A stretch of 33,826 bases of DNA from UBA5420 sp964485345. Its GTDB lineage: Bacteria; Bacillota; Limnochordia; Darwinibacteriales; Darwinibacteriaceae. The notes beneath the pieces were generated by a model. The model searched no databases and was not told where the DNA came from. It saw only the letters and a program-made list of their open reading frames with translations. Position numbers and translations under genes: made by a program. Of this stretch, positions 23,382 to 31,592 are shown piece after piece. Position 1 is the stretch's first letter. The number at the start of each line of letters is the position of its first letter. The stretch spans positions 1 to 33,826 of the forward strand of contig CAZAJB010000020.1 of NCBI GenBank assembly GCA_964485345.1. Reading direction: 5' to 3'.

Positions 23382-23864
23382 TTAATCACTATCAGCAAGT
23401 TGAACTGCCAGTCGCGCAATATTCGAGCTCAAGATATGAGACTCGCTTTGTCTGACCTTTGCTATCAACCGCACAATGATTCGAAAGAAAAACCCTATCT
23501 TCTCTAACTGATACGCATAGCCAAAGTGCTCACTGGCCACTGCGTGATCGATCAACTGACGATCAAATACACCATTGAGCTGGGCCTCGAACTGCTCCCC
23601 ATTTCCACAACACAAAAAAAGGGCCAATTTCTTGGTTCGTAGCGTGTCTGCGTTTTCTTCACAGAATCGTTTTACCGGAGCCTCTAAATTTCCGGCATAA
23701 ATGGGCCCGCCAATTACAATGGTATCAAACCTCTGCAAGTCACTTGGAAGCCCTCTAGCAAGATCAACCACCGTGACGTCTGCCCCACTTAGCTTCTCTT
23801 TAAGCAACATCGCGCACTTCTCTGTACAACCAAACTTGGAGGCGTAAGCTATTAATACCTTCAC
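23382..23864 (-). CDS. Flavodoxin-domain protein, HemG-like
   Basis: The 160-residue protein begins with the FMN phosphate-binding loop VKVLIAYASKFGCTEKCA and has the flavodoxin strand FDTIVIGGPIYAGN near 50-63, plus LALFLCCGN near 85. Members are single-domain electron carriers or, in the HemG branch, protoporphyrinogen oxidases; the long C-terminal helix (KIGFFFRIIVRLIAKV) resembles the membrane-associating insert of the latter. Start: GTG at 23862-23864 lies 9 bases after GAGGAG and gives a canonical flavodoxin N-terminus; an ATG at 23873 abuts that site and is unlikely. It precedes the M23 gene and follows the GNAT gene by 27 bases, so a shared transcript is possible. Confidence 0.83.
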   Translation of the reverse strand: MKVLIAYASKFGCTEKCAMLLKEKLSGADVTVVDLARGLPSDLQRFDTIVIGGPIYAGNLEAPVKRFCEENADTLRTKKLALFLCCGNGEQFEAQLNGVFDRQLIDHAVASEHFGYAYQLEKIGFFFRIIVRLIAKVRQSESHILSSNIARLAVQLADSD

Positions 23865-23891
23865 GTCATTCATCTCCTCACACATTCCGTT

Positions 23892-24422
23892 CTACTCCTG
23901 CCTGGTTGAGATCCCCGAAGGGGACCCAAAGACAAATACATCGCCCAGAGACCCATCGTCATACTCAGCCTGTGGATGGGCCGGCGTATAGCGGTAGTTC
24001 CCTCCGGTATACTCATGAATCACCTTGTCCCAAAAACCTACGGATGCTATGTTCTTAGGATGCCTCTTCAGCTGCCATTTCCCGGGGAACATGTCGAAAA
24101 CCTGAACCGCCGCATAACTCCCTACGCCGCGACCGCGGTATTTGTGCATCACGAAAAACTCCGATATGCTATTATCGATTCTCTCGTCGGTTTCCGAATA
24201 GTTGCTAACCATGACAAATCCCGCCAACTTTTGGTTAACGCGTATAAAGAACGCCCAACGGCCCTTTTCTGTCCAGTAAGAATCCAAATAATCATAACCA
24301 TACAACCCCAAAGGATTGACATCCCTGTCGTCATACTGGGAGAACTCATAATCGTATTTCTCCAGTAGATTACGAAGGATCTCTTTCTCACCAACATCAA
24401 CGGCATTGAGTTCAATGTTCAT
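23892..24422 (-). CDS. GNAT family N-acetyltransferase
   Basis: The 176-residue protein carries the acetyl-CoA pyrophosphate loop RGRGVGSYAA near residue 95, preceded by the beta-4 strand ISEFFVMHKY. The following segment QLKRHPKNIASVGFWDKVI matches the usual N-x-x-A-x-x-F-W block of small GNATs. The substrate is unknown. The ATG at 24420-24422 lies 7 bases after GGAGGTGG. It is one of five GNAT genes in the 24-31 kb stretch, each with its own strong ribosome site and unlike the others in sequence, so they are not recent tandem copies. Confidence 0.87.
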   Translation of the reverse strand: MNIELNAVDVGEKEILRNLLEKYDYEFSQYDDRDVNPLGLYGYDYLDSYWTEKGRWAFFIRVNQKLAGFVMVSNYSETDERIDNSISEFFVMHKYRGRGVGSYAAVQVFDMFPGKWQLKRHPKNIASVGFWDKVIHEYTGGNYRYTPAHPQAEYDDGSLGDVFVFGSPSGISTRQE

Positions 24423-24487
24423 GTTTTCCACCTCCATAGAGCATGAGCTTATAACGGCCTAGATCTCAGTCTGCATGTGCGTCTCCT

Positions 24488-25669
24488 TCAGTCCCATTGT
24501 CCTGGAAACCTTAGCTTGGGCAGAGGTGGAAACTTCTTATTGTGGGCTTCTACTTCTTCCTTGGGGAGATTCTGGAAGACGTCTGTTTCATAGAACTTGC
24601 CTTTCATGCCTTCCATGCTACCTTCTGCTAATTCAATTGCCATAAATGCATCAAAGTTCTTACCGTCTGCTGTTGTAATGTTGAAGTTGTCGCATGTCCT
24701 AAATCCTAATCGCGGATAATAGTCTGGTTCTCCGAAGATCACGATACCTTTGTACCCAGCAGCGGCGGCTAGGTTCATCGTCTCCCTCAATAGCATCTCA
24801 CCAACGCCGCGCCCTTGCCATTTAGGCTCTACACAAAGTGGTCCAAACGTCAGGACCTCATGGGTAGCTCCATCATCAACGACCTGGGATTTTGAATACA
24901 TGATGCACCCTATTACCTGGCCATCCTTTACTGCTATTCGGCTTAACTCTGGAAGATAGTCCTTGTGTTGTCGCAATGTATGGACTAGGTAGTGCTCATC
25001 ACAACCAAGGTGATGCTTGTTCCAAAACGCATGTTGCGTCATTAACTCCACATGGTACCAGTCATTCTTCGTTTCCAGCCTGATTTCGACATCGCCGCGT
25101 TCTAGTCGCTTCTTATGCTTTGGAAACCAGCCAAACTCTAGCCTTACTTCTTTGCGATCCAGATCATTGTTCTTGTAACAACAGGTATCCATACCAATCA
25201 GAGTAAAACCTTCATGCCGGTAAAAATCGATTGCCTTTGCATTGCAGGATTGTGTTTCTAGGATAATAGCCCGACGACGTTCTCTTCTTGCCTGTTCCTT
25301 CGCCATTTCAACTAGAGCATGACCGATACCTTGGTTTTGATATTCATCTGCTACCCAGAGATCAGTAATTCTGAGACGATTGGACCATAACTCTTGATCC
25401 GTTTCAATGGCAGCGACTAACTGATCATTGACTAAGACTCCCCAGGCATAGGCATTCTCCTGATAGTCCTCATATAGCTTATCTGGGAAATCATATTCTT
25501 CTGGCGAATGAGTTACGGGCTGAGTAAACTCCTTCTTTCCAATCTCAATGGCAAATCCTTCGTCGGTCTCATTGACGCAAACATCGTAGTACTCCTTGGT
25601 TTCGTATTTTATGGGAAGGATCGTGCCCTTCCATTTCTCCTTTGGTAAATGCACGATGTCATATATCAT
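24488..25669 (-). CDS. Double GNAT acetyltransferase (SatA-like plus YhbS-like)
   Basis: The 393-residue protein has two complete GNAT domains. The first (about 1-180) resembles streptothricin acetyltransferase SatA: LRITDLWVADEYQNQGIGHALVE, ILETQSCNAKAIDFYRHEGF and the closing FGW. The second (about 195-370) resembles YhbS/Eis-type acetyltransferases: FGPLCVEPKWQGRGVGEMLL and IVIFGEPDYYPRLGF. Both acetyl-CoA loops (QNQGIG and QGRGVG) look intact, so both may be active. The ATG at 25667-25669 lies 6 bases after GGAGG. It could acetylate a streptothricin-like compound, but nothing in the window shows that. The linked form is less common than single-domain GNATs. Confidence 0.87.
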   Translation of the reverse strand: MIYDIVHLPKEKWKGTILPIKYETKEYYDVCVNETDEGFAIEIGKKEFTQPVTHSPEEYDFPDKLYEDYQENAYAWGVLVNDQLVAAIETDQELWSNRLRITDLWVADEYQNQGIGHALVEMAKEQARRERRRAIILETQSCNAKAIDFYRHEGFTLIGMDTCCYKNNDLDRKEVRLEFGWFPKHKKRLERGDVEIRLETKNDWYHVELMTQHAFWNKHHLGCDEHYLVHTLRQHKDYLPELSRIAVKDGQVIGCIMYSKSQVVDDGATHEVLTFGPLCVEPKWQGRGVGEMLLRETMNLAAAAGYKGIVIFGEPDYYPRLGFRTCDNFNITTADGKNFDAFMAIELAEGSMEGMKGKFYETDVFQNLPKEEVEAHNKKFPPLPKLRFPGQWD

Positions 25670-25740
25670 GGTCGGTCCTCCGGTCTGTAAGTGTGCGCTC
25701 CAATGAGTGTAGCGCCTGCGCCAAACCAAGCTAGGCGTAA

Positions 25741-27102
25741 TCAGTTTTCCTTGAGATAGAGGTAAAGCGTGGCCGCTGGGCTCAGTACACTTGCCCGAAG
25801 TTCGCCCTGGCCTTTGTGGAGCGGCAAACCGCGGCCCATCGTTGCGTTAAAGCCTTCTAAGAGGGTATAGGCCAAGCCGTCAGCCACATAGACAAGGGAT
25901 ACCTCTCCTTCACCAACGACAAAGGCTGATACCTTTCGCTCATAGCGGGCATTTGGCAAAGTGGCGAGAAGTTGGTCCAATCCTGGCGCCAGATCTCCCT
26001 CATAGATTAGTTCATAACCTTCTTCCTGGTAACTATGGGCCCTAAAGGATCCGTCATTGACCTTGGTCAGTAATTCTACATACTGCTCATCTGCGGCGCT
26101 TGGCTTCCTACTATCAATATATACCGTAAGAGAACCAAGCCCACCAGGGGAGACTTCCAAGGCATAGTCCCCTGCTAGAAGGGTAAAACCCGCAAAACGG
26201 GCTAAATTGAGAGTGCCACTCCCCTGATACATTACAGTGAAACCTTGGTTGTTGAACACGAAAGGTTCTCCTCCAAGGTTGATTAACCTGAGGGTGATCT
26301 CAGATGTGGTATCTAGAGAATAGACAAAATCAAAGGTCGTAGGCTCTTCAACTACAAATGTATGGAAGAGGGTCAAATCCGCCTTAATGGTGTGCAGGTC
26401 AACATCGACTTTGGTGTGATAGGTTAGAGGCTGGCTAACAGGAGTATCACGCTCCACGATATTCCAGATCACAACGGCACCAAGGGCCAATACCAGCGCC
26501 AAGACGATGCCTCTTACCACAGGAAGAGGTGATCGCTTATCTTCGGGTCCACGCAAGGCCCTCAAGGTGCTTAGGTAAACATCCTTGATCCTTCCCACTC
26601 TAAGCAGAAAAATAAGGACGGCTACCAACAGGATCAAGAATGCACCGGCTACAACGAAGGGGTTAAACCCCGAATAAAAGAGAAACTTGGCCACATCTTC
26701 ATGAGGTTGGACAGAACCAAAACCATACGCCAAAGAGATCAGAACGGAGAGAACCAACGTAGGGACGAGGCTTCCCAAGAATAGAAGTGAGGTGCCTTGA
26801 ACAACGATGTTTTTCGTTCTCCGCATAAGAATGGTAAGTGGCAACACTAAAACGAGCGGCAACACAGGTCCGCCTAAACTTATGAAGGCCCTTTGCATAG
26901 GTTCGTTGATCCCAGCATAGCTGATGTGGGGCGAGTGCATAAGAAAGTTTACCTCGAACTCTGTGACCGTCCCCCCCAAAAGCAGCACAAGTAGGGCGTG
27001 ACCTCCCTCGTGCACGAAGGCATAAATAAAAATTACCCCAAGGGTCAACCCGAGTAAGGACAACACACGCAGAATTGCGTTAGTTATGTCACACCTTTTC
27101 AT
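25741..27102 (-). CDS. Membrane protein with HEGGH motif (M50-like metalloprotease domain) and outer beta domain
   Basis: The 453-residue protein has an N-terminal membrane half (about 10-220, six or so hydrophobic segments) and a C-terminal soluble half (about 230-450) rich in predicted beta strands. Segment one carries VHEGGHALLVLLLGG (His31, Glu32, His35), the HExxH zinc motif inside a membrane helix, as in M50/M50B site-2-type proteases. The second M50 signature (an Asn/Asp-Pro-Gly motif) is not obvious; GGPVLP near 77 and FNPFVVAG near 146 are candidates. The outer half has no recognised family. The ribosome site before the ATG is weak (AAAGG at 12 bases). It may cleave membrane proteins or have lost protease activity. 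Confidence 0.68.
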   Translation of the reverse strand: MKRCDITNAILRVLSLLGLTLGVIFIYAFVHEGGHALLVLLLGGTVTEFEVNFLMHSPHISYAGINEPMQRAFISLGGPVLPLVLVLPLTILMRRTKNIVVQGTSLLFLGSLVPTLVLSVLISLAYGFGSVQPHEDVAKFLFYSGFNPFVVAGAFLILLVAVLIFLLRVGRIKDVYLSTLRALRGPEDKRSPLPVVRGIVLALVLALGAVVIWNIVERDTPVSQPLTYHTKVDVDLHTIKADLTLFHTFVVEEPTTFDFVYSLDTTSEITLRLINLGGEPFVFNNQGFTVMYQGSGTLNLARFAGFTLLAGDYALEVSPGGLGSLTVYIDSRKPSAADEQYVELLTKVNDGSFRAHSYQEEGYELIYEGDLAPGLDQLLATLPNARYERKVSAFVVGEGEVSLVYVADGLAYTLLEGFNATMGRGLPLHKGQGELRASVLSPAATLYLYLKEN

Positions 27103-27134
27103 GAATATTCCAGCCTTTCAGAATACTGATCTCT

Positions 27135-27626
27135 CTAGTGATGTTTCCACGCTTTCCGATTCTCAAGGTATTGGGGCATGTTTAGTTGACAGGTCTGGGT
27201 ATAAATAGAGTCAACTCCTTGTCCTAGAAAGTACCGAATGAACAGATCCCAAGCGGCGGTGGCATAACCCTTTTGACGAGCTGCTTGATCCGGGATGTCA
27301 ATCCCGATAGTCAAATGCCCCTCCCCATTCGTATATTTATGCCCATCGTCAATGTTGTACGCATTGCACCATCCGATATGGCGTTGCTCCTCATCATTAA
27401 TGCAGATCTGAAACCCCCAGCGTGGCCTATTCTCATCCTTTTCAGACGCTAACCACTCTAGTCGAGCGAGGCGATATGCCTTGTGGTCGAAGGTTTCCCC
27501 TCCTTCATTCTCCCAAGGGGCGTCCCAAAGCTGCCACTCGGTTTCCACCGTTTCCCAGCGAATGCGATCTTCAATATCAGATTCGATAAAGTCTCTCAAA
27601 ATCACCTTATTGTTAGATAACTGCAT
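27135..27626 (-). CDS. GNAT acetyltransferase, possibly C-terminally truncated
   Basis: The 163-residue protein starts like RimJ/RimL-type GNATs (VILRDFIESDIEDRIRW) and has the beta-4 strand LTIGIDIPDQAARQKGYATAAWDLFI, with a modified acetyl-CoA loop (ARQKGYA). In relatives the segment after IYTQT continues with W-S-G-N and a final AEKLGF strand of about 35 residues; here it ends in unrelated residues NMPQYLENRKAWKHH. The C-terminal strand appears replaced or lost, so activity is doubtful. The ATG directly follows the stop of the methyltransferase gene, and its GGAGGAG site lies inside that gene, so translation is coupled. Confidence 0.72.
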   Translation of the reverse strand: MQLSNNKVILRDFIESDIEDRIRWETVETEWQLWDAPWENEGGETFDHKAYRLARLEWLASEKDENRPRWGFQICINDEEQRHIGWCNAYNIDDGHKYTNGEGHLTIGIDIPDQAARQKGYATAAWDLFIRYFLGQGVDSIYTQTCQLNMPQYLENRKAWKHH

Positions 27627-28427
27627 CTACAAACTCCTCCACCTGGGTGTAGCCTTCAGGCTAAATGTCAAGGGCAATGCCTTCTCTAAGGCGGGGTAGT
27701 AGAAGAGCCCATCTCCGTCTGATCTTATGCCCCCCATTCCAGGGGCACAGCGGTCGTGTTCATGGAAGAACTCTATAACGAGCCCGGCACCCGCTAGGGA
27801 ATTGATCAAGCTACTGATCGTGTACATCCAAAAAAAGTTCTTGGCTTCCTTAGCCTCCGAAGCATAACCGCCAATTTGGTTATCTTCATCCGCCTCGCTG
27901 CTAAAATAGGGGTACTTGATCTCGGTGATGCCCATCTTGACCTTCTCTTCATCCAACGTTAGGAAAAATGGGTGTGCATCATGAGCATAAAAGAACCCAT
28001 CATCCTTCAAGAAGTACCTGATTGTCTTGGCCCATTGAGCTAGATCTGGCAACCATCCAATGGCGCCATCGGATGTAAATACAATGTCGTACTTGCCTTC
28101 ATGGGTTTCCATAAGCTCCATAATATCCGAGGCTACAAAGTTGGCGTTTTCAACACCCAAATCCCTTGCCAACTTGCCTGCGAAGTAAATATTATCAGAA
28201 ACCAAATCGACTCCCGTAACCACTGCCCCCATTTTTGCCAGGGCTATAGAGTCTGCTCCGGTATTGCACTGCAAGTGAAGGACTTTTTTACCCAATATGT
28301 CCCCTAGTTCCCTTTGTACTATGGGGTTAAACTGGTATCTATGCTCTTCGAATTGCTTCTTATAGTGGTTATAATGATCCTCAGCTAACAAGCCCCAGGC
28401 CTTCTTGTTTTGCTCCACCTTGTCCAT
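27627..28427 (-). CDS. Class I SAM-dependent methyltransferase
   Basis: The 266-residue protein has the Rossmann methyltransferase motifs in order: VLHLQCNTGADSIALAKMG (motif I, about 49-67), VTGVDLVSDN (motif II, about 70-79), FVASDIMEL (motif III) and YDIVFTSDGAIGWLPDL (motif IV). The motif I glycine stretch is reduced to CNTGAD, as in a known small-molecule methyltransferase group. The substrate is unknown. It ends right at the start of the following GNAT gene (TAG-ATG). A 53-base part of a second, decayed copy of this gene occurs at 31402-31454. The ATG at 28425-28427 follows a region left by the decayed CPBP gene; the ribosome site is weak. Confidence 0.85.
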   Translation of the reverse strand: MDKVEQNKKAWGLLAEDHYNHYKKQFEEHRYQFNPIVQRELGDILGKKVLHLQCNTGADSIALAKMGAVVTGVDLVSDNIYFAGKLARDLGVENANFVASDIMELMETHEGKYDIVFTSDGAIGWLPDLAQWAKTIRYFLKDDGFFYAHDAHPFFLTLDEEKVKMGITEIKYPYFSSEADEDNQIGGYASEAKEAKNFFWMYTISSLINSLAGAGLVIEFFHEHDRCAPGMGGIRSDGDGLFYYPALEKALPLTFSLKATPRWRSL

Positions 28428-28436
28428 CGCATTCCC

Positions 28437-28785
28437 ACCCGCCTTCTATCCAACTTCCAGTCATCTGAGTTCGCAACACTTATTAAACTACCAGCAAAAA
28501 CCAAAATGAAGGACCGCGGGTTAAGTGCGGATGCGTCAATCCATTTTGCCGCCACCCCAACAAGCAAGACGATGCCTGTTACAATCGGGAAAATAAGAAA
28601 CGAGGCGACGTACCACTTCCCATTTCCCTTGAAGTTCGGGATAAACCCGAGTTCGGTCCAACTGATTTTCTGAACACTACGGCAAGCATGGGTAACACCA
28701 ACCACAGCAACATCCCTAAGGAATCACCCTCAGGTCGTTCGGGGATGAAGAAATCCACTGCAGCACCTAGCCATCCACTGACAAT
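28437..28785 (-). pseudogene. Decayed CPBP-type intramembrane protease gene fragment
   Basis: On the reverse strand one frame reads VSGWLGAAVDFFIPERPEGD then MLLWLVLPMLAVVFRK, and the next frame continues ISWTELGFIPNFKGNGKWY and a second hydrophobic segment (about SFLIFPIVTGIVLLVGVAAKW). Adding one A to the A4 run at 28666-28669 joins the two frames. This is the N-terminal half of CPBP (Abi/CAAX-like) membrane proteases. The gene stops before the catalytic EExxxR region, and the start is also missing (in-frame TGA at 28786-28788). It is therefore a remnant and not just a sequencing error. Confidence 0.65.
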
Positions 28786-28798
28786 TCACCCCATTCCA

Positions 28799-29767
28799 TT
28801 AGGAGCCAAAGTTCCGCTCAAAGAATTCTAATACACCCCCGGCATACTCTGCATCGTTCTCGGGATGAAGAAAATCCGGGATGATCATATGCTCATCGCC
28901 GGGGCGAGTCCACGTCTCCACCTGGCTAGGCGCCTGCTCCACAATTCTTGCCAAATTACCATAGGGTACCTGCGTATCTCCAAGAGAGTGTATGAGTAAT
29001 GCCGGCCGACTTCCGAGATTAGCTATCTGTTTCGCGGGATAGATATTTGATGTCTTCCAGCCAAACTTCAAAACGGTATAGAGCTTCACAAAGGGTTTTT
29101 GGACTTTTGTCAAGAGTTCTGGAAAACCCATAGCCAGCATATTTTCCTGAAAAACATCCTCCCACGAGGAGTATGCTGACATGCTTACCAGCCCTGCAAT
29201 TTCCGGGATCTGCCCAATGGAATTTATCGCTACGGTGCCTCCCATGGACAAGCCATAGACAATAATGGGAAGATCCTGGTACGCGCCTTTGCTTCGAATG
29301 TAATCCACTACAGCCTGGGTATCGTGAGTCTCCAAATACCCTAGAGTAATTACATCCCCTTCGCTCTTGCCATGGGCTCTCATGTCGTAAAGTACCGATG
29401 CATACCCATGTTCGCGAAACATCCGCGCATGCCCAAAGAAGGCTGTGACCGACGGATTATGAATGCCCGATATGAAAATGATCACCGCTTTGGGATCATC
29501 AGCCTCAACCTCAAAAGCAGAAATACCATATCCATCTACTGTTCTTAGAGTCAGTTCAGACACTTCTAAACCAAAATCTTCGGCATCATAGGTAGTCTTA
29601 AAGTCAACGTGCAAATTAATCATATCGCCCATGACCAAGGGTGGTGTTGCAGCCAGGATACCTACTCCCAAAAGGAAAAGGCCAGCCAGAATCCAAAATA
29701 TAATTCTTCTCCTCCTAGTAACCATTCTCATCGAAAGACCCCACTTTCTGCCCCTAGTAGCTTTCAT
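28799..29767 (-). CDS. Membrane-anchored alpha/beta hydrolase
   Basis: The 322-residue protein has a basic N-terminus with one transmembrane segment (about 22-42), then an alpha/beta-hydrolase domain. Visible are VIIFISGIHNPS near 95 (oxyanion region), YDMRAHGKSEGD near 127, the nucleophile elbow GLSMGG (Ser174), the acid in HSLGDTQVP (Asp264) and the His in GDEHMI (His293). The triad is complete. It resembles the bacterial lipoprotein-like or membrane-bound hydrolases of the serine aminopeptidase/BEM46 type. The active domain is probably outside the membrane. The ATG at 29765-29767 follows AAGGTGA; an in-frame GTG at 29776 is less likely. It may act on lipid or peptide esters. Confidence 0.87.
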   Translation of the reverse strand: MKATRGRKWGLSMRMVTRRRRIIFWILAGLFLLGVGILAATPPLVMGDMINLHVDFKTTYDAEDFGLEVSELTLRTVDGYGISAFEVEADDPKAVIIFISGIHNPSVTAFFGHARMFREHGYASVLYDMRAHGKSEGDVITLGYLETHDTQAVVDYIRSKGAYQDLPIIVYGLSMGGTVAINSIGQIPEIAGLVSMSAYSSWEDVFQENMLAMGFPELLTKVQKPFVKLYTVLKFGWKTSNIYPAKQIANLGSRPALLIHSLGDTQVPYGNLARIVEQAPSQVETWTRPGDEHMIIPDFLHPENDAEYAGGVLEFFERNFGS

Positions 29768-29893
29768 CTTACTCACCTTCGTTCCTTCCTCCCCTACGTT
29801 TTTGGATGACTCTGACTCACCAAGTCGGTTGTTCCCGGAGTGAACTCTGGTTCGAACCTTCCTGGGTTCAGCACATTTACCCGAAACTCGCCC

Positions 29894-30733
29894 TTAGGTG
29901 GTCGATAACTTGGGAAACTTAAAATCACCCAAATCACAAGTTAAGCCCCTGATAAACAGCGGGTCCATCTCCTGCTCCTCCATCACATACTCAAGATCAG
30001 ACCAGTAAGGCATAAACCCAAACTGGACCTTTTCCACACTGCAAAACGGCAGGCGAGGCAATAAATCAGTGAATAGGATGGGCTTAAGGGGGAAAATGCC
30101 AATCAAGTGGAGAGTCGTCCCTTGTTGTTGAGCTACCACAAGAGTGTTAAGCTCCGGAATCTCAAAGAGACTATCTTTTAGATAGCCCAGGTGAATGTGG
30201 AACATGTTGATACTGGCGGTATTGAGGCAATCCAGTTCCCCGGAGAATTGAGCCCGATTAAAGACATACTGCTGAATTTTGGGGTCGTTGTAGCTAAGTC
30301 GAACCGCCTGGACCCGGTTATCAACAGCACAGTTGGACACGGGCTGTTTTTCATACACCCGCCTAAAACCAAACTTAGGGTAAAAGCCGAGCACCTCATC
30401 GTTTGCAGATAGATACATGGGAGTACCATCATACTTGCTTATGATATGCTCCATTAATCTACGGGATAACCCCTTGCCCCGACAATCCTCTCGGGTCGCA
30501 ACCGCTCCCAGCGATAGGGCCAAATGGGGCTCCCCCTTGAATAGCACCCGCGTTTTATAGACGCAGATATTTGAGACGATCTCGTCACCCTCTGTGATGG
30601 AATAGCTCTCGTAGTTGTCATCCCATAAATCCAGGTCGTACCAGAACTGAAAGTCAAAGAAGATGCCCTTTAGTAGATGATTCAGCCTCCTTTGATACTC
30701 TTTGTCAGAACCATGACAACATGTGAGCTGCAT
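29894..30733 (-). CDS. Eis-like GNAT acetyltransferase
   Basis: The 279-residue protein has an N-terminal GNAT domain (about 40-125) with LSLGAVATREDCRGKGLSRRLMEHI carrying the CRGKGLS acetyl-CoA loop and the MYLSANDEVLGFYPKFGF closing strand. A second part (about 135-279) has weaker GNAT-like spacing, the architecture of Eis-type enzymes, some of which acetylate aminoglycosides at several positions. Start: ATG at 30731-30733 with AGAGGTGG 5-6 bases upstream; a GTG at 30742 is within that site. The gene stands between the hydrolase gene and another GNAT gene. The substrate is not known. Confidence 0.83.
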   Translation of the reverse strand: MQLTCCHGSDKEYQRRLNHLLKGIFFDFQFWYDLDLWDDNYESYSITEGDEIVSNICVYKTRVLFKGEPHLALSLGAVATREDCRGKGLSRRLMEHIISKYDGTPMYLSANDEVLGFYPKFGFRRVYEKQPVSNCAVDNRVQAVRLSYNDPKIQQYVFNRAQFSGELDCLNTASINMFHIHLGYLKDSLFEIPELNTLVVAQQQGTTLHLIGIFPLKPILFTDLLPRLPFCSVEKVQFGFMPYWSDLEYVMEEQEMDPLFIRGLTCDLGDFKFPKLSTT

Positions 30734-30824
30734 TTTGGCCACCTCTTCCTAAACATAGTTCTTTGCTTGGACATAGCCGATCAGCCCGCCACAAGGGGCA
30801 TGAGCCATCTGTTCGGTAACAAGC

Positions 30825-31346
30825 TTACTTAACAAAGTCATCGTACGTTAGTTCATAATCAATAGAGGACTGGAGCACACCATGTTGGTCTTGCCAGGAG
30901 TCCACTCTGGTTCCAACCGTCCGAAATCCAAGTCTCTCATAAACATGCTGTGCCCTGGTGTTCTTGACATTTGTGTCCAGGATCACCTTTTCATAACCCA
31001 TTTCTGTAAGAAGGGTCCCAATTAGCATCTTGAGATAGCGCGTACCAAAGCCCTTTTCTTGTTTTTCGAAGTCACAAATCTTGATGCCTATCTCGGCAAT
31101 CTTGTTGCCCTTGTTCCGGTAGTTCATTTCACCCACTGGAACTGAATCAACTGCCAAAATCAACCTGCGGTGCGTCTCGTCATCATCAGTGGCTAGTTGC
31201 TCGGCGATGGCCTGCGATGTTGTGCCTAATCCATCAGGAAAACCAGCATGATCCATGATCTTCCCATCGTTCCACCAAAGACAAAGCAGCTCCGCGTCGT
31301 CAGACGTAGCATTTCTGATGACTAAATTTCCGTCTTGTAAATACAT
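30825..31346 (-). CDS. GNAT acetyltransferase, RimJ/RimL-like
   Basis: The 173-residue protein begins LVIRNATSDDAELLCLWWND and has the acetyl-CoA loop region EIGIKICDFEKQEKGFGTRYLKMLI, then VILDTNVKNTRAQHVYERLGF, a complete GNAT_3-type fold. The substrate is unknown; relatives acetylate ribosomal proteins or small amines. The ATG at 31344-31346 follows GGGGGGAAAGAG. The in-frame stretch upstream of this ATG is not part of the gene; it belongs to the decayed methyltransferase fragment. Confidence 0.86.
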   Translation of the reverse strand: MYLQDGNLVIRNATSDDAELLCLWWNDGKIMDHAGFPDGLGTTSQAIAEQLATDDDETHRRLILAVDSVPVGEMNYRNKGNKIAEIGIKICDFEKQEKGFGTRYLKMLIGTLLTEMGYEKVILDTNVKNTRAQHVYERLGFRTVGTRVDSWQDQHGVLQSSIDYELTYDDFVK

Positions 31347-31374
31347 TCTCTTTCCCCCCATAGACCTATAGAGA

Positions 31375-31456
31375 ATTAATGTTTTTTGCGCCCATTCCTT
31401 TGCCAACTTGGCTCCGAGCTAAACATTATCAGAGCTCAAATCGGATCGCGTGACAG
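31375..31456 (-). pseudogene. Fragment of a second copy of the methyltransferase gene
   Basis: Bases 31402-31454 align without gaps to 28168-28220 inside the intact methyltransferase gene, with 41 of 53 identical by my hand count. The translated remnant reads VTRSDLSSDNV, a TAG stop, then LGAKLA, against VTGVDLVSDNIYFAGKLA. Similarity fades soon after on both sides. It is a dead piece of a paralogue. Confidence 0.7.
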
Positions 31457-31533
31457 GACTCTAGGTGCAATTCTCCCTTTAAGCCCAGCACATCAATGTT
31501 GCCAGAAGCGGTCTTGACGGAGAGTTTGTCATA
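31457..31533 (-). pseudogene. Fragment resembling a DUF4097 (putative adhesin) repeat
   Basis: The reverse frame reads DKLSVKTASGNIDV then LGLKGELHLES, the periodic V-x-T-x-S-G-x-I pattern of DUF4097/toastrack beta-helix proteins. It has no start and runs into the methyltransferase fragment. The family call is from the pattern only. Confidence 0.45.
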
Positions 31534-31565
31534 AAAAAGCACCGGGAGACAGTCCTCCCGATGCT
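31533..31565 (-). terminator. Intrinsic terminator of the lipoprotein gene
   Basis: Reverse strand: AGCATCGGGAG, loop GACTGT, CTCCCGGTGCT with one mismatch, then six T. It ends the lipoprotein transcript 28 bases after the stop. Confidence 0.92.
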
Positions 31566-31592
31566 TCAACTGCTGAACAACAACAACTGCAA

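Noticed and set aside
29849..29858. GGTTCGAACC, which looks like a tRNA T-arm
   Set aside because: It is a simple palindrome; flanking bases do not form a 5-bp T-stem, acceptor stem or anticodon arm on either strand.
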